This document shows, in pieces, positions 50,267 to 62,331 of a DNA stretch of 64,000 bases. This stretch comes from Nymphaea colorata. Taxonomy: Eukaryota; Streptophyta; Magnoliopsida; Nymphaeales; Nymphaeaceae. The DNA lies in NCBI RefSeq assembly GCF_008831285.2, contig NC_045145.1, positions 15,516,040-15,580,039 on the forward strand. Reading direction: 5' to 3'. The stretch's first letter is position 1. Every line of letters starts with the position of its first letter. Position numbers and translations under genes: made by a program. A model generated the notes under the pieces. It was given only the letters and a program-made list of their open reading frames with translations, made no database searches and had not been told where the DNA came from.

Positions 50267-53200
50267 ATGCCATCCGGAGATGCAGCGATCAAGAGCGGTC
50301 CACGCGTAGGCATTCCAGATAGAATGCAGTTTCAGAGCGGCAATGATGTTCACCAGCGGCAGTGGTTCCCCGACGAGCGGGACGCCTTTATCTCTTGGCT
50401 AAGGGCTGAATTTGCGGCAGCAAATGCAATCATCGACTCCCTCTGTTATCATCTGAGGTGCATTGGGGACCCAGGAGAGTACGAGGTTGCGATTGGGTGC
50501 ATCCAACAGAGACGGTCTACATGGACACCTGTGCTCCATATGCAGCAGTACTTCTCAGTGGCAGACGTGGTGCACTCTCTTCAACAGGTTGCTTGGAGAA
50601 GGCAGCCCAGACATCCGGATCCATCCTCAGCAGCAGGCTCCTATCTGCATCCGAAACCAGAGCCCAAAAAACCTTCTCTGCAAATTGTGGGCGGAAGACA
50701 TGGTAACAGGAGCACGGCTGTGGAAAATGCAAGGGAGAATCATGGGGCGGATGCAGATTCACATTCTGCTAATCAAGAAACGTCATCATCATCTGTTAGT
50801 ACCAAAAAGAGCTCAGCCAATGATATTTCTGGGGCGGAAGTCAGTAAGCCTGAGTCTGCGTCTTCTGGGCTGAGCGTTATCTCTTCTGAGAATAATGAAG
50901 GAGCAGAGACGGAACAAAAGGGAAGCAATGACGTGGTATTAGAAGCCAATGGAACAAAATCTGGAGATGTTAGCGAAGGTAAGTGAATGAACGTTCAAGG
51001 TTTAGATCTTGGTCCTTTCAGTTTGTGCGATTCATTAGTATCATTAAGGGATCGCGATAATCAAAATTAAAAAAAGTAAAAAGCGACTTTATTGATTTTT
51101 TCTTACACGTCAGGATGGGGTGTCATAAGCGCCTTCCAAATTTTACCTGTAGTTCCACGCTGCTTGCATGACGACATCCTGTCCTATTCTGTTCTTTCTC
51201 ATTTTTATGAAGGGATGGTATTAGGTTACACAAGGCGCATATTCCATTTCTATAAGTCAATTATATGCATTTCTGATTATTGAATTGGTGGGTTTGATTA
51301 TGCACCGGATCCCATCAGGCGTGATGCAATTCAGCCTGTTTCTAGTGAAATGGTGCTAAAAGGATGCAGAATGTCCTGTGGCGATAGATGGATAAACCCT
51401 GAGCCAGATTACAGCTTACAAACGGTGGCAACTTTATCAAACTGAATGTATTAACTATTAGAATGTTACAAATCATGGGGAAACCCGTTTTGTAAAAGGT
51501 ATAAAAGAACTAAATTACAGAACCTCAGGAAACAAAAGCGACAAAGGCAGGGTGCTACACTGCCAAACTTTATAATTGTAAACCGTTTTTTGCAACAGCA
51601 GCTTGTGTTATTTTTGTTTTATTGGAGTGGAATCGTACAATATTCACCAACAAGGCGTGAAAGTGGATCTAACAGAGTTTCAATATGCATAATTTATATC
51701 TTTATGCTTCCTCGCAACATCATGGCCTCCTATATTTGGTGATCCTGCTTTCTGTAATGCAGAAAAGATTCTGGCTGTACGTTTTTTCTCAAAATTTTCT
51801 AGATTATGTGGAGGCACATTCTTGTATGCAGAATTTACCTGGAAGAAAACCATTTATCTCTTGTTAAATGAACTCGGTTGGCTTTTTTGAATTTTATAAA
51901 TAACATTTTTAAATACTAAAAGTATTGGGTGGCATGAGAAAAAGAAAAAAGGTACATAAGGAAAGTATCTATTAAGAGTAAATATTGGACTTAGTTGGTA
52001 CTAAATTAGTAATTTATCCTTGCCAAAACTAAAATTAAAGTGAAGTTTGAACTGATATTTCTAAAAAATTGTTAAGAGAAGCTAAATACATTAGGACTTG
52101 GCTGTTCAAATCTCTGACCAATTGACTGATTGGCCTTGTCTGTTGTCTGGTGACTAGGCTCTGGCCTGAAAGTCATCCATGCCTAGTTGGGCAACTAGTC
52201 TACCAAGTAGGTCAATTGTCGGTGGTTTGAGATCACAAAATTTAAATTTTGTTGGATTCATTTTCGCCTTTCCTTTAAGTAGGATAACTTTTAGACAGCT
52301 AAAAAACTGTTATAAACACCTGCAGTATTCTTACTTTTTTAGATTCTCTGTGATCGTTTGGTATATGTGGTTTACTTGACTCATAAGTCATAATGATATT
52401 TTTGTCTTTTATTACTTTTATCTCTCTAATTGTTCTGGTGTTTTACACTTCTATATTGATTTTATCTTAGTCAACTAACATGGACTGAGTCGACTGACTA
52501 ATATCCTGACTTGTCATTTAGGGCCTTGATGGACCTGTGTCCAAACATCAAATTTTGGTAACATAGTTTCAGATTGAGTGATAAGGAGCAAATACATGGA
52601 TGATGCTTATGGGAATGAGTGCGCTAGGAAGAAAATGTTATGAGGAAGTCAATGATGCTATTGTGTTCTCCATCTTAAATTTCATTACTGGCATGGGCGG
52701 CTGAAGAAAACCTTTGCCTTAGTTCACAAAATTGGAGCTTGAACATAGCTTAGCCAAGCCACTGAACTGACCAGTTGTGACTAGGGTTTGAGTTGGATGA
52801 GTAAATTAAAATTATGAAACTAATAAGAAGTTATAAAGACACAAACATGTTAATGGGGATGCACACCACACACACACACACACACACATCTAAATCGTAT
52901 AATCTTATATCTTCATATACACTGTTCATTTTTATATAATTATATCACTAGCATATTCTGCGCATTCTTCGTAATTGATGTATGTAATTTATTAATCGAA
53001 TGTTTGTTAATATTTAAAGATGTCTGCGCAAAGTGTACATGGTTGGTTCTTTATATTCTGTATATCCTATATGTGTGTGTGTCTGATGGATAAAATAGAG
53101 AACATGTATAAAACATAGAAACATGTATAGAAAAGATTTTTAGATTACTTGTATATTGTATGTAGATTTCTGTAACTTTGTACAGACAAATGGTTCTTTA

Positions 53201-53560
53201 TATTCTACATATCCTACAAATGTATTATCTATTTTCTATTCTCTGTGTATATGAATATATATGTGTATAGGTACATATACAATCACATATGTGTATATAT
53301 TAATGTATAAATTTATATTGTAAATCCATGTAAAAAGACATGTTTTAAATTTGTGACTAAGATTCTATAAAACTAAAAGTTTTGTAATCAACAATCACAA
53401 TTTATTTACTTTATAAAACTTATCTTGTATATCCAAAAACTACAAACTTTATGTTGGTTTTCATAGTTGTGGTATAGAAAACACATTTACATAGTTAGTT
53501 TTTTCGTCAAAATACAAAAGTATTTGACTGAGTGGACCAGTTGGCTGGTCCTTACTAATT

Positions 53561-53657
<97 letters not shown>

Positions 53658-56600
53658 TATGTATGTATATCTTGTAGATAAATAAAGAACATATACAGAC
53701 CATATCAAGTATGTTTGTATACACAGTTCAATGCCATGTTAAAAGAGAAAAGTGCAAAAAATACACCAGAAGAGGGTGAAAGCATCTGTTGAACAACTAT
53801 TTCTATAGTAGGTTGTCAAAATTATAGTTGGTCAATGACTAAGCAACCCTAGTTGGGTGACTAGACAACACTAGTTGCTGGTGACTTGCTTGCCCAGGAT
53901 TAGTTGTCAAAATAGTGATTTGTCTGACTGACTAGTAGCTGGTTTAATATCTTGGTAACTCAGCCAACTTACAGACAAGACTTCGGTCAAAACCTGGTTC
54001 GCAACCCTGGACACTTATGTCACATAGGTACGGGTACCAGTGCCGGTGCGAGTATGGTCTATTTCCAAAAAACTTGGGTGTGGGGGTATGGCCGTATATA
54101 TATATATATCAAATAAACAATATATAAAATATATATCAATAGATCTTGCAGTAGTGTTTTTAAGAAACCTATGAAAAACTTTAAACATATGGACAACCGA
54201 GCAGCCCCTTCGATAGTCAAATATGAACATCAGTCAAACTTTCACATCCAAAACACAGCTCAACATTGTGGAACTTGAATCTAAGCACTAAATGCTGAAC
54301 TGGAATGTCTCAGTTACAGAAAATGCAGGATTTAGGCACCAAATATAGAAGATATTGGAATGGCTCAGCATTGTGGAGCATGGTTGCACATAAATGTAAA
54401 AGAGAAAGGGTAGACAATGTGATTTTCGAAGAAGAAAAAGAAAATTAAAAATGAAAAACCAGTAAAAGAAGAAAAACAAAAATACTACTAAGAACAACAA
54501 TAAAAAAGAAAAAATAGTTCATGCAGGAAGGTCACCAGAGGTCGCTGGAGTTATTGCTCAGCATACAACGGTGAGAAGAGCAAAACAAAACCCACAATTC
54601 TGTCGAGTTTCTGTGTTTTTGAAAGAAAATATGAAAACAAAAAAAAAACCTTAAGTTTTTGACGAAAATGGACTCGGTCAATATTGACCGAGTCTGTTTA
54701 TAGACGGATACGAACTTGGGTACGTTGACTGTACCCGAGCCGTGTTTGAGGGCGTACTCGTACCAATGTCGCACCCAACCGGTACGGGTACTCCACCAAA
54801 AATAACGTACCCATGTTACATAGTTGGACACCAAGTCAGTGATTTCTCCAACCATGACCTGTACTTTCCCATTGTTGACTTGTTAATCTGGCTACATTGC
54901 GGATTTTTTTTTACATGACAACATGTATATGTAGATTGTGTTACAATTATCGAATAATTCAAGTTTGTATAGGCTTTAAATTTGGATTTCTTATAACTTT
55001 TTTGTCAAGATTATTTTGCTATCTTTGTTCACCTTACTTTCTCAAATTTTTTCTGTATCTATTGGAATCTTATCTTAGAATTGCCATCTGTTGATTGGGA
55101 AAGGTATTTTACATTTTAGCTTGATTATTCATTCAGGTCATCATAAAAATGATGTTCAAGAGGATGATTCTGACATTAAAGAGAAACAAGAGGACAAGCA
55201 AAATGGTGTTCCAATCCCTAAAACTTTTATGAATTCTGAAATCTTGGATGGGAAGGCAGTAAGATACTTTTCTCATGTCTGTGATTATGTTCCTTTCACT
55301 CTTTAGTAGGATCCTTTCTACAAATTTCTGGAGGGGCTAATATTCATTTCCCTTTTTACTACATTCTAGTTGATAGGGCTATAACTGGGGCTAATATTGA
55401 AGTTTTTGTTGTGATTAGATAAATATTGTTGAAGGGCTTGAACTATATGAAGACCTTTTTGATAGCTCGGAAATCTCAAAGCTTTTCTCATTGGCAAATG
55501 AACTTAGAGCTGCCGGTAGAAGAGGCGAGCTTCAAGGTGAGCCAATTCTCTTTTAATTTTGGCTTCAATTGTACTTTCTTTAGGCTCTTCACGTTCTAAT
55601 GGCTTAGATTTTGTTTTTGTTGTGCTGGTGAAGAAAGAATTTGTGGTGAAATGATGTAATTGGGTTGAAAATTTCCCATGAAAATGTTATGCTTTGCTCG
55701 TGATGTCACTGCAGCTTCTTCTTCTTCTTTCCATTCTTTGTTGATTTAGGCATCAAATGAAGAAGTTGTCTGCAGTATCTAGTTGGATTCTTATCTTGAT
55801 AGAAGATAAGCAGGTATTAGGACTGTCTCCTGTTTATGTTTTGAGTGGAATCTGGGCTGATTAGTAATGATATGCTGGCGAAGGCTAAAAAATGCACTTC
55901 TGGTCCTTTTGTTCAACTGTGATTTTTATTTGCTTCTTGTACGTTTCATAACCCATGCTTTAGCGGTGAAGAAGCATGAAAAAAACAGTGGGCATTGGTT
56001 TGCTTTATTAAAGTGCTGGACAAGGAAATGTAGTATCATTCATCCATTGGTTCTTGGAGGACAATTGGCAGAGTATTACACTATCTTGTCACGAATTATT
56101 GTGATTGCACTAATTTAAGGCCTGTAATGCTTTCTGTTTATTGGTTTGGTTTTTACTTTTTACCACCCTACTGAGTGTACTTTGTATCATGTTTGCTCTC
56201 TGCTGGTTATGGGATCATATTTTATCCTAGCTGAATCATTCTGAGTACGTTTGGGGGCAGGATGCAAACTCCCATTTAGTTCTCACCTTCATTTGAATTC
56301 TTTTTAGGACAATATTGATTTGTATGGCTTCATATTCTGTTCAATAACAAATTCCTCAAACTTAGACCGTAGCTATTTTTTGGCAGTAATCTCCTATTTT
56401 GTTGTATTTTGCATGTACTGGGGCATTTGAACAAGCTATTTTCAATTCTGTTATCGGAAGTTATTAATGCATAGGTTTTCTATATGAATGACTATTTAAC
56501 AAACAGACTTTTGTCCAGCAAACCTATCCTGTGACTTCTTGGATCCAAGTAGACCTTTGGCCTGCATCATTTTGTTTCCATCTTGGATGTAATCATGCAG

Positions 56601-59518
56601 ACCAATCAGGTAGCTCTATCAAATAACGACCCTTTAGTGGAATGCTAATATTTACCATCAATCTTGTACTTGGTAGTAAAAATACAGAGAAATGACTTAC
56701 ATTCGTTAGGAAGCATGGGTGGTGACTTATAGTGAAATATAAATAACAATCGTAACAACAAGCATGTCAGTCTGGACTACTTTTGTGCCAAAAGGCCCAT
56801 TTTTGTGTGCCCACTTCATTGTTGTTAGAGACCTAATACGGTGGAACCGGCCATGAACTGGTGATTTCTCAACAACGACAATAAGATTAGGCCAATGACC
56901 TTTTACACTGCTAAGCTTCTGCTCAATCCTTCGCCTTCCGAGGAACAGAGCGCTTGACTAGTATCAATTTCGATGTGTAAGTGGACATTGCAGTAATTCC
57001 AGGAGGAAACAAACTGTAAGTGGTTGCTGGATTGTTGTTCGTTTATTGTTGCTCTTTCCATTGTATCTTTGGTTTCATTTTGTTGTGCATGTTAAAAGTT
57101 ACTATATGAACTATATGATATTCTTTTTCTATGCTGCATTCCCCTTCATCTGGCCTCTTGCTCTAAATTGTCACGCTTTTGACATTTTGATTCACGAAAA
57201 TATTTGTCTGTAATACTATGACTGCGGGAAGTCTATGAGGTTAATTTCTTGTTCCATATTTAGTCGATGTCTACTGGATCGGTAGCAAAAATTTTCAGCA
57301 ATTTTTATGCCTTTTTTTTGTAAGCAAGGCACTTGGTGAGGTTATTCATTTAAATTTTATGGTGTTGGATGTTGTCACATTTTTTTGTTCCTCATTTAAT
57401 AATTTCTGGCAGCTAAAGTCTCACTTTTATCAATCTCGAAAGTTGTTGATTCACCTACCAAAGAAAATGTAGGACGCGTCATTGGTGTCCTGCCTATAAG
57501 TCCAAGTAGAACCAAGTATATCATGTGTTCCCCTTTAGAAGCTTTAGTCATAATAAAGCCATCTGCCATAAGTTTGATGTGTACATTTTGTTCAGTATCT
57601 AAGAGTGCCATGTACCTGGACCATTAAGTTTGTGTTTATTTTGCTGATTCTATAAATATGGTGACACGAAGATGTTCTCTGCTTGCCGTTTATAACCTTT
57701 TCCTGGTGATAGTCTCATTAGTGCTTAACAATGTTTGGGGTAATAACTCTAAGCAGGACAGACATTTGTGCCTTCAAAGCGGCCCATGAAAGGCAGAGGA
57801 AGGGAAGCACTTCAGTTTGGTGTTCCTATTATCGATGGACCTCCGGAAGACGATAAAGGAACTGGGACATCAAAAGGTAAGATCTTGCTCAACAACAATT
57901 AGTTAAGGTGGCATATTTTTTTTTACGAACCTTTTTTGTCACTTCAGATCGCAAGGTTGAGCAAATGCCCAGTGCACTGCAAGATATTGCTGATCGATTA
58001 ATCCAATCGCAAGTGATGAATGTAAAACCAGATTCTTGTATCATCGACTTCTTCAATGAGGTAGTACTTCTTATAGCCTTACATTTGAATACATGCAAAA
58101 GTTTATAACCTTTGGATACTTGATTTGTAGGGGGACCATTCTCAGCCCCACATGTGCCCTCCATGGTTTGTACGACCATTCTGTGGACTGGTCCTGACAA
58201 AATGCATTATGGTTTTTGGTAGGGTGATAAATATAGATCACCCTGGAGATTACAGGGGCTCTCTGAGGCTTTCTTTATCGGCAGGGTAAGTAGTGATTTT
58301 GTTTCCTTTCTGCAAGTACTCCATTGTTGGTTTTATCTGCTCTCCATGCTTCTCCTTAGATCCCATGAAGCTGCATCCATCACTCAAAGCCGTTACCTAC
58401 CCTTTTCTAAGAAAAAGGTTGAAACCAATGTGCTTGATACCTTTATCCGCATATATTTAATCCAGTAGTCAGACACATTTCTTCTTCTGCAAATTAGATA
58501 AATAATGATGCAAATGGCAATTGGAGATTCCAGCTTCATTGCAGGTAATCATCCCAGTACTTGATTAAACTGGTGATCTGACTGGCTTCTCTAGCTAATC
58601 TTTTGTTCTCGATTATAATTTTCCTTAGCAGCCTGTTTCATAATTTAGATGGATAGAAAGTGCGAAGAGACTTCATGGTTCGGAGAGATAAGGAATCCAC
58701 GCATGTGTCACATTGACCGAGTGTTGATTGGGAGTTGCTGGTATGTGTTGCTAATATGAGGGTCCTCGTACAGGTCTCTACTAGTTATGAAAGGAAAGAG
58801 TGCGGATTTTGCCAAACATGCAATCCCTTCCATCCGGAAGCAGCGGATCATTGTGACCTTTACCAAGTCACAGCCAAAAAGATTGCTATCAAACGACGGG
58901 ATGCGCATTCAGTCATCTGTGCCACCTGCACCATGGGTGCCAACCCCACGGCTGCCAAACATGATTCGTCATCCAAACCCTAAGCACTACAATGCCGTTC
59001 CCTCAACCGGCGTCCTGCCCGTGCCACCGGCCCGTCCGCAACATCTGCCTGCAAGTGACATGCAGCCAATCTTTGTAGGTGCATCTGTTGCACCAGCAGT
59101 TGCTTATCCACCACCTCCCGTGGCAATGCCTGTGGCGACTACCGGATGGTCCTCAGTCACAAGGCCGCCACCACCCAGGATGCTGGTTCCCGGGACCGGA
59201 GTTTTCCTTCCTCCAGCTGGACCTGGCCACTCTTCATCGCAGCAGCAGGGTGGTGCAGCCTCAGGTGAATCAAGTTCTCTGGCAGAGCCTGCTTGCGAGA
59301 ACCAACCACAGAACGGGCAGCTACCCGAAAGAAATAACGACAAATTGAATACAAACCTACCAGAGAAGGTGGAGCCTAAAGGTGACGGACTCACCGGAAA
59401 AGGGTCGAAGCAGGAGAGTGAAGAAAATATGGCTTGTGTTGGCAAGGCAGAAGGCAAAGAGGAACAGAGCGTCGGCAAAAAGAAGCAGGGTGGCAAGACA
59501 AGCGGGCAAGCCAAATAG
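50267..59518 (+). CDS. ALKBH10B-like 2-oxoglutarate/Fe(II) RNA demethylase
   Basis: Seven exons give 694 aa: 50267-50978, 55137-55258, 55419-55536, 57757-57876, 57948-58060, 58131-58285 and 58774-59518, all with GT-AG introns and matching phases. The N-terminal plant-specific region has [17 protein letters not shown] (about 32-48) and a coiled helix through [16 protein letters not shown] Ser/Glu-rich linker follows. The AlkB-type core begins at [17 protein letters not shown] (about 284-300), continues through [14 protein letters not shown] and [18 protein letters not shown] (H402) and ends at [16 protein letters not shown], with H462 as expected second iron His and R471 as expected 2-oxoglutarate Arg. 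The tail is Pro-rich and then Lys/Glu-rich. Arabidopsis ALKBH10B removes m6A from mRNAs such as FT and promotes flowering. Residues around the first iron motif look atypical here. The leader (about 49.25-50.27 kb) carries at least two uORFs. Confidence 0.93.
53561..53655. repeat. compound (TC)n(TA)n(CA)n microsatellite
   Basis: Three dinucleotide blocks run back to back inside intron 1 of the ALKBH10B-like gene. Ser-Leu, Ile-Tyr and Thr-His open frames over it are artefacts. Confidence 0.97.
54015..54824. mobile_element. non-autonomous TIR transposon in ALKBH10B-like intron 1
   Basis: The left end TTATGTCACATAGG and the reverse complement of the right end, ACTATGTAACATGGG, form a terminal inverted repeat. 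TGGACAC flanks both sides (54008-54014 and 54825-54831), a 7-8-bp target duplication. Subterminal GGTACGGGTAC-type words occur near both ends. The 810-bp interior lacks a transposase. The element at 29001-29363 has similar ends. Confidence 0.6.
55537..57756 (+). other. intron 3 of ALKBH10B-like gene
   Basis: A 2.2-kb intron between CTTCAAG|GTGAGC and CTAAGCAG|GACAG. The open frame at 55867-56118 (+) and others inside show no family-like sequence. Nothing else is recognised. Confidence 0.75.
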
Positions 59519-60399
59519 ACGGGCAACACACACATTCGCCATACATTCTTTTTACTTTCTAACACGTGCTTTGCGGACAACTGCAATCTACAGAGCTAGG
59601 GGGAGCAAGAAACCAGGTGTCAAGAGCGGCAGAGTGGATGGTGCGCTTGAGCTATCGGCTCCCTTTTTATCTCCGTCTCACTCTTTATCATTTATGTGAC
59701 TTCTGCCTTTTGTTTTGCATTCGTTTCCGTTACACGGGGAGAGGGAAACCAGGACTACCTAATTTCTTGCTTAATTTAGAGGAAGAATGAAGCCTTCCGA
59801 TTTTGACTGTTTTCCACGTCTTCTCTCCTCTAATCGGTGCATTAATTTACGTGATCCCTTGATTTACAACAATACATGGCTTGTGATGGGTTTTCCTTCT
59901 CCGCCGCACCCGGAAAAGCTGGTTTGCTAATTAGTAATTTAGTGCGGACTTCTGCCGGTAAATAGAACTGGCTATGTAGATGGTAGTAGGAGTTGTAAAA
60001 GAATGGGCTCAGTCCTAGCCAAGAGGGATGGTCTACATATTCTTTCTACTTTCCAAAACAGTTGGTTCTATTTCTTGTCGTCTGAACGAAAACCAACGCC
60101 CCAAAGGCCTTTCAGATGCTACATATGACGATCCTTTCTCCAGTAGCATATTTTCAAGATAGCCGCTTACCATTTATAGTTCCACAAATCAGCCCACCTC
60201 GGCTTGATATGCATTTATCCTTCCATGTAACCGCCATTTAATAACCCAAGTCACTCACTAAGTAGTGATATCACGAAAAAATAAATAAAAGAAATAAACT
60301 CTCAGTTATGGGATAAGCATGCCTCTCTCCTCTGCGATCCAGTGTTTACTTCTTGGATGGTGTTCGATCGGTAGAGTCGGGAAACAAGCGAACTGAGCT
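59519..60399 (+). other. 3' region of ALKBH10B-like gene and intergenic
   Basis: Sequence after the TAG at 59516 is presumably 3' UTR for several hundred bases. No further gene is recognised. Confidence 0.45.
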
Positions 60400-60920
60400 G
60401 AACACATGTTGAAAACTTCGAGCACAGTCCATGAACTTACTACAGCAGCTCAAACTCAGCTCATGTTCATCACAGGACCAACCTGAGTCTGTTCAATATG
60501 TCTTGTGAACTGTTTCATTGAGGTAACAAGCTGAGCTTTAACTCGATTCAGGCTCGAGTTTGAGGTTGCGAGTGCACTTTGAGTGATAAAAAAAAAGCAT
60601 TATCGCTACAATTAAATGCTGAAAACGTGAGTTGATTTTTGCTCATGAATTATGTGAATCAGCCATAAATTTAAAACCATATCAATATGACGTAAATTAA
60701 CTTGATAAACTAAAGAGAGAGAGAGTGTATATATATATATATAAGTGTACAGTATGTAAGAATGAGCTATACACATACAATTCAAGCGACTCATTTGACT
60801 AACAAACTTAATCATACCAAACTTGAATCAGCACAACGTATTCATGCTCAACAAATTAGTCGTATAGCCAACCAGCTCATGCTTATCACATTAACTTGTT
60901 GAACCGATTTCAGTCAAGTT
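60400..60920. repeat. degenerate GAGCTC/AACTCG-word repeat
   Basis: Recurrent GAGCTGAAC, AGCTCA, CTCGAGTTTGAGG and CAAGTT words in both orientations resemble old plant repeats made of degenerate GAGCTCGAAC motifs. No ends were defined. A (TA)n lies at 60729-60742. Confidence 0.3.
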
Positions 60921-62009
60921 AAACGTATGGTTTCAGATCGTTTACAGGTACTCGACTGGCTTGTTCCAACGAAAAGATCTTCTGGATAAAGCAGGAAATT
61001 ATAGTCACTGCCATCGTTGCTAAGAAGAAGCATCCATAGTTGGTCCATTCACGTTTACAAATTAACCATGCACTTTCTCCTGTGGGAGAAAACGGAATGG
61101 TCGTTACAACTCTGTTAACTTGCATCAAGAGTTTCAGGACGAAGGCTTCTAACGACTATGATGAGTCCCAAGGATTTTCCGATTGAACACGGGCTTGGGT
61201 GGAAAGGAAAAGGCAGTAAAGAATAATGAATAAATAATAAAAAAAATGGTGGCCAGCCAGTCTACCATTATCGGCTTCAATAATTAATTCAGTTTGAATA
61301 ACGGTCACTTCCTTATCAAAAATTGTGTTTCGAATATAAAGGACTGTATTTTAAAGTCTACGCAGGGTCCAACGAATCAGCCATGCACAGATTCTTCTTA
61401 GACGGCCATCAAACTATCATGACCTTCACTAAAGTCTAGAGAGGAAGAGGACCTAGGCTCCTTGCCTAGTTCTGCAAAGTTCACATTGTAGGAATCCAGT
61501 GCAGAAGCCATTAAATTCCATAGATGTTAGCTCCTAGGCCTGGTTCGATCCGGTATTGGTAGAAGGGCATGGGATTGGAGGTGGGTTCAGCAGGAGTAGA
61601 GGAACTGTGGGGGCTGCTGCCATCACTTGCCTTCCGATTTTAACTGACTAATTAAATAGCTTGCTGTTGAAAGAGCCAGCCTAGGGATATGGGTTCAACG
61701 AGCGAATGTTTGCATCCATGATCTTACCTGGTTGCGACCGGCCTACTTAGTCCCTTCAAAGGTGGACCATTCGACACATGAGTATTTTGATGCTGAATGA
61801 CCCGGATCATTACTAGCTTGACTGTTCTTATGTCATTACGTTTTAGGTGTCTTTGTGTTATTGGTTTTTAATTAGGGTTGCCAAAGTTGTTAGTTGTCTT
61901 GATTCCTAGCTTTTTTTTTTAAGAAAATAACCTAAGCTGCTAAGAGGCAGATTAAGATCCATCGGACAAGGACTCGAGCCCAGTAGGAGAGTGGGCTCGG
62001 TCATTTCAT
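60921..62009. other. intergenic, no gene recognised
   Basis: No protein-like frame, RNA gene or defined element is seen. Confidence 0.45.
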
Positions 62010-62219
62010 GCTGTCAACTGGACTTACCAGAGCTGATCAAGAATTGGCATGTCTAGGATATGGCTTTTGATGTAGTGTGCTTTTAACCCAAGTCATATAT
62101 GGCCTTAACTCTATTTTTAACACTGGATTATGCTCTCGACTGGACTTAACAGAGCTGATCAAGACTTGGCTTGTCTAGAATATGGCTTATATATGGCCTT
62201 CATTCTTACTTTTAAGACT
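62010..62219. repeat. diverged tandem duplication, period about 120 bp
   Basis: Copy 1 (about 62010-62129) and copy 2 (about 62130-62219) share ACTGGACTTA, AGAGCTGATCAAGA, TTGGC, TGTCTAG, ATATGGCTT and TATATGGCCTT. Copy 2 is shorter, having lost about 25 bp between the ATATGGCTT and TATATGGCC words. A (GA)n run follows at 62298-62331. Confidence 0.8.
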
Positions 62220-62331
62220 AGAATGGCAAGATTGATTCAAGTCATCCAAATGGTACTTAAATTGTTTACAAGATGGATCAATGTGGGATAAATATGTGAG
62301 AGAGAGGGAGAGAGAGAGAGAGAGAGAGAGA

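Larger units (their letters stand above)
50979..55136 (+). other. intron 1 of ALKBH10B-like gene (4.2 kb)
   Basis: The donor is GAAG|GTAAGT and the acceptor TTCATTCAG. No extra exon is needed to restore family continuity. It holds a compound microsatellite and a probable transposon (listed separately). Stretches at 52,090-52,210 and 53,780-53,960 are dense in GACTAGT/ACTAGTTGG-like words, and (CA)n lies at 52,868-52,888. Confidence 0.8.

Noticed and set aside
59104-59586. 160-codon minus-strand open frame with signal-peptide-like hydrophobic runs
   Set aside because: Antisense shadow of the Pro- and Lys/Glu-rich last exon of the ALKBH10B-like gene.
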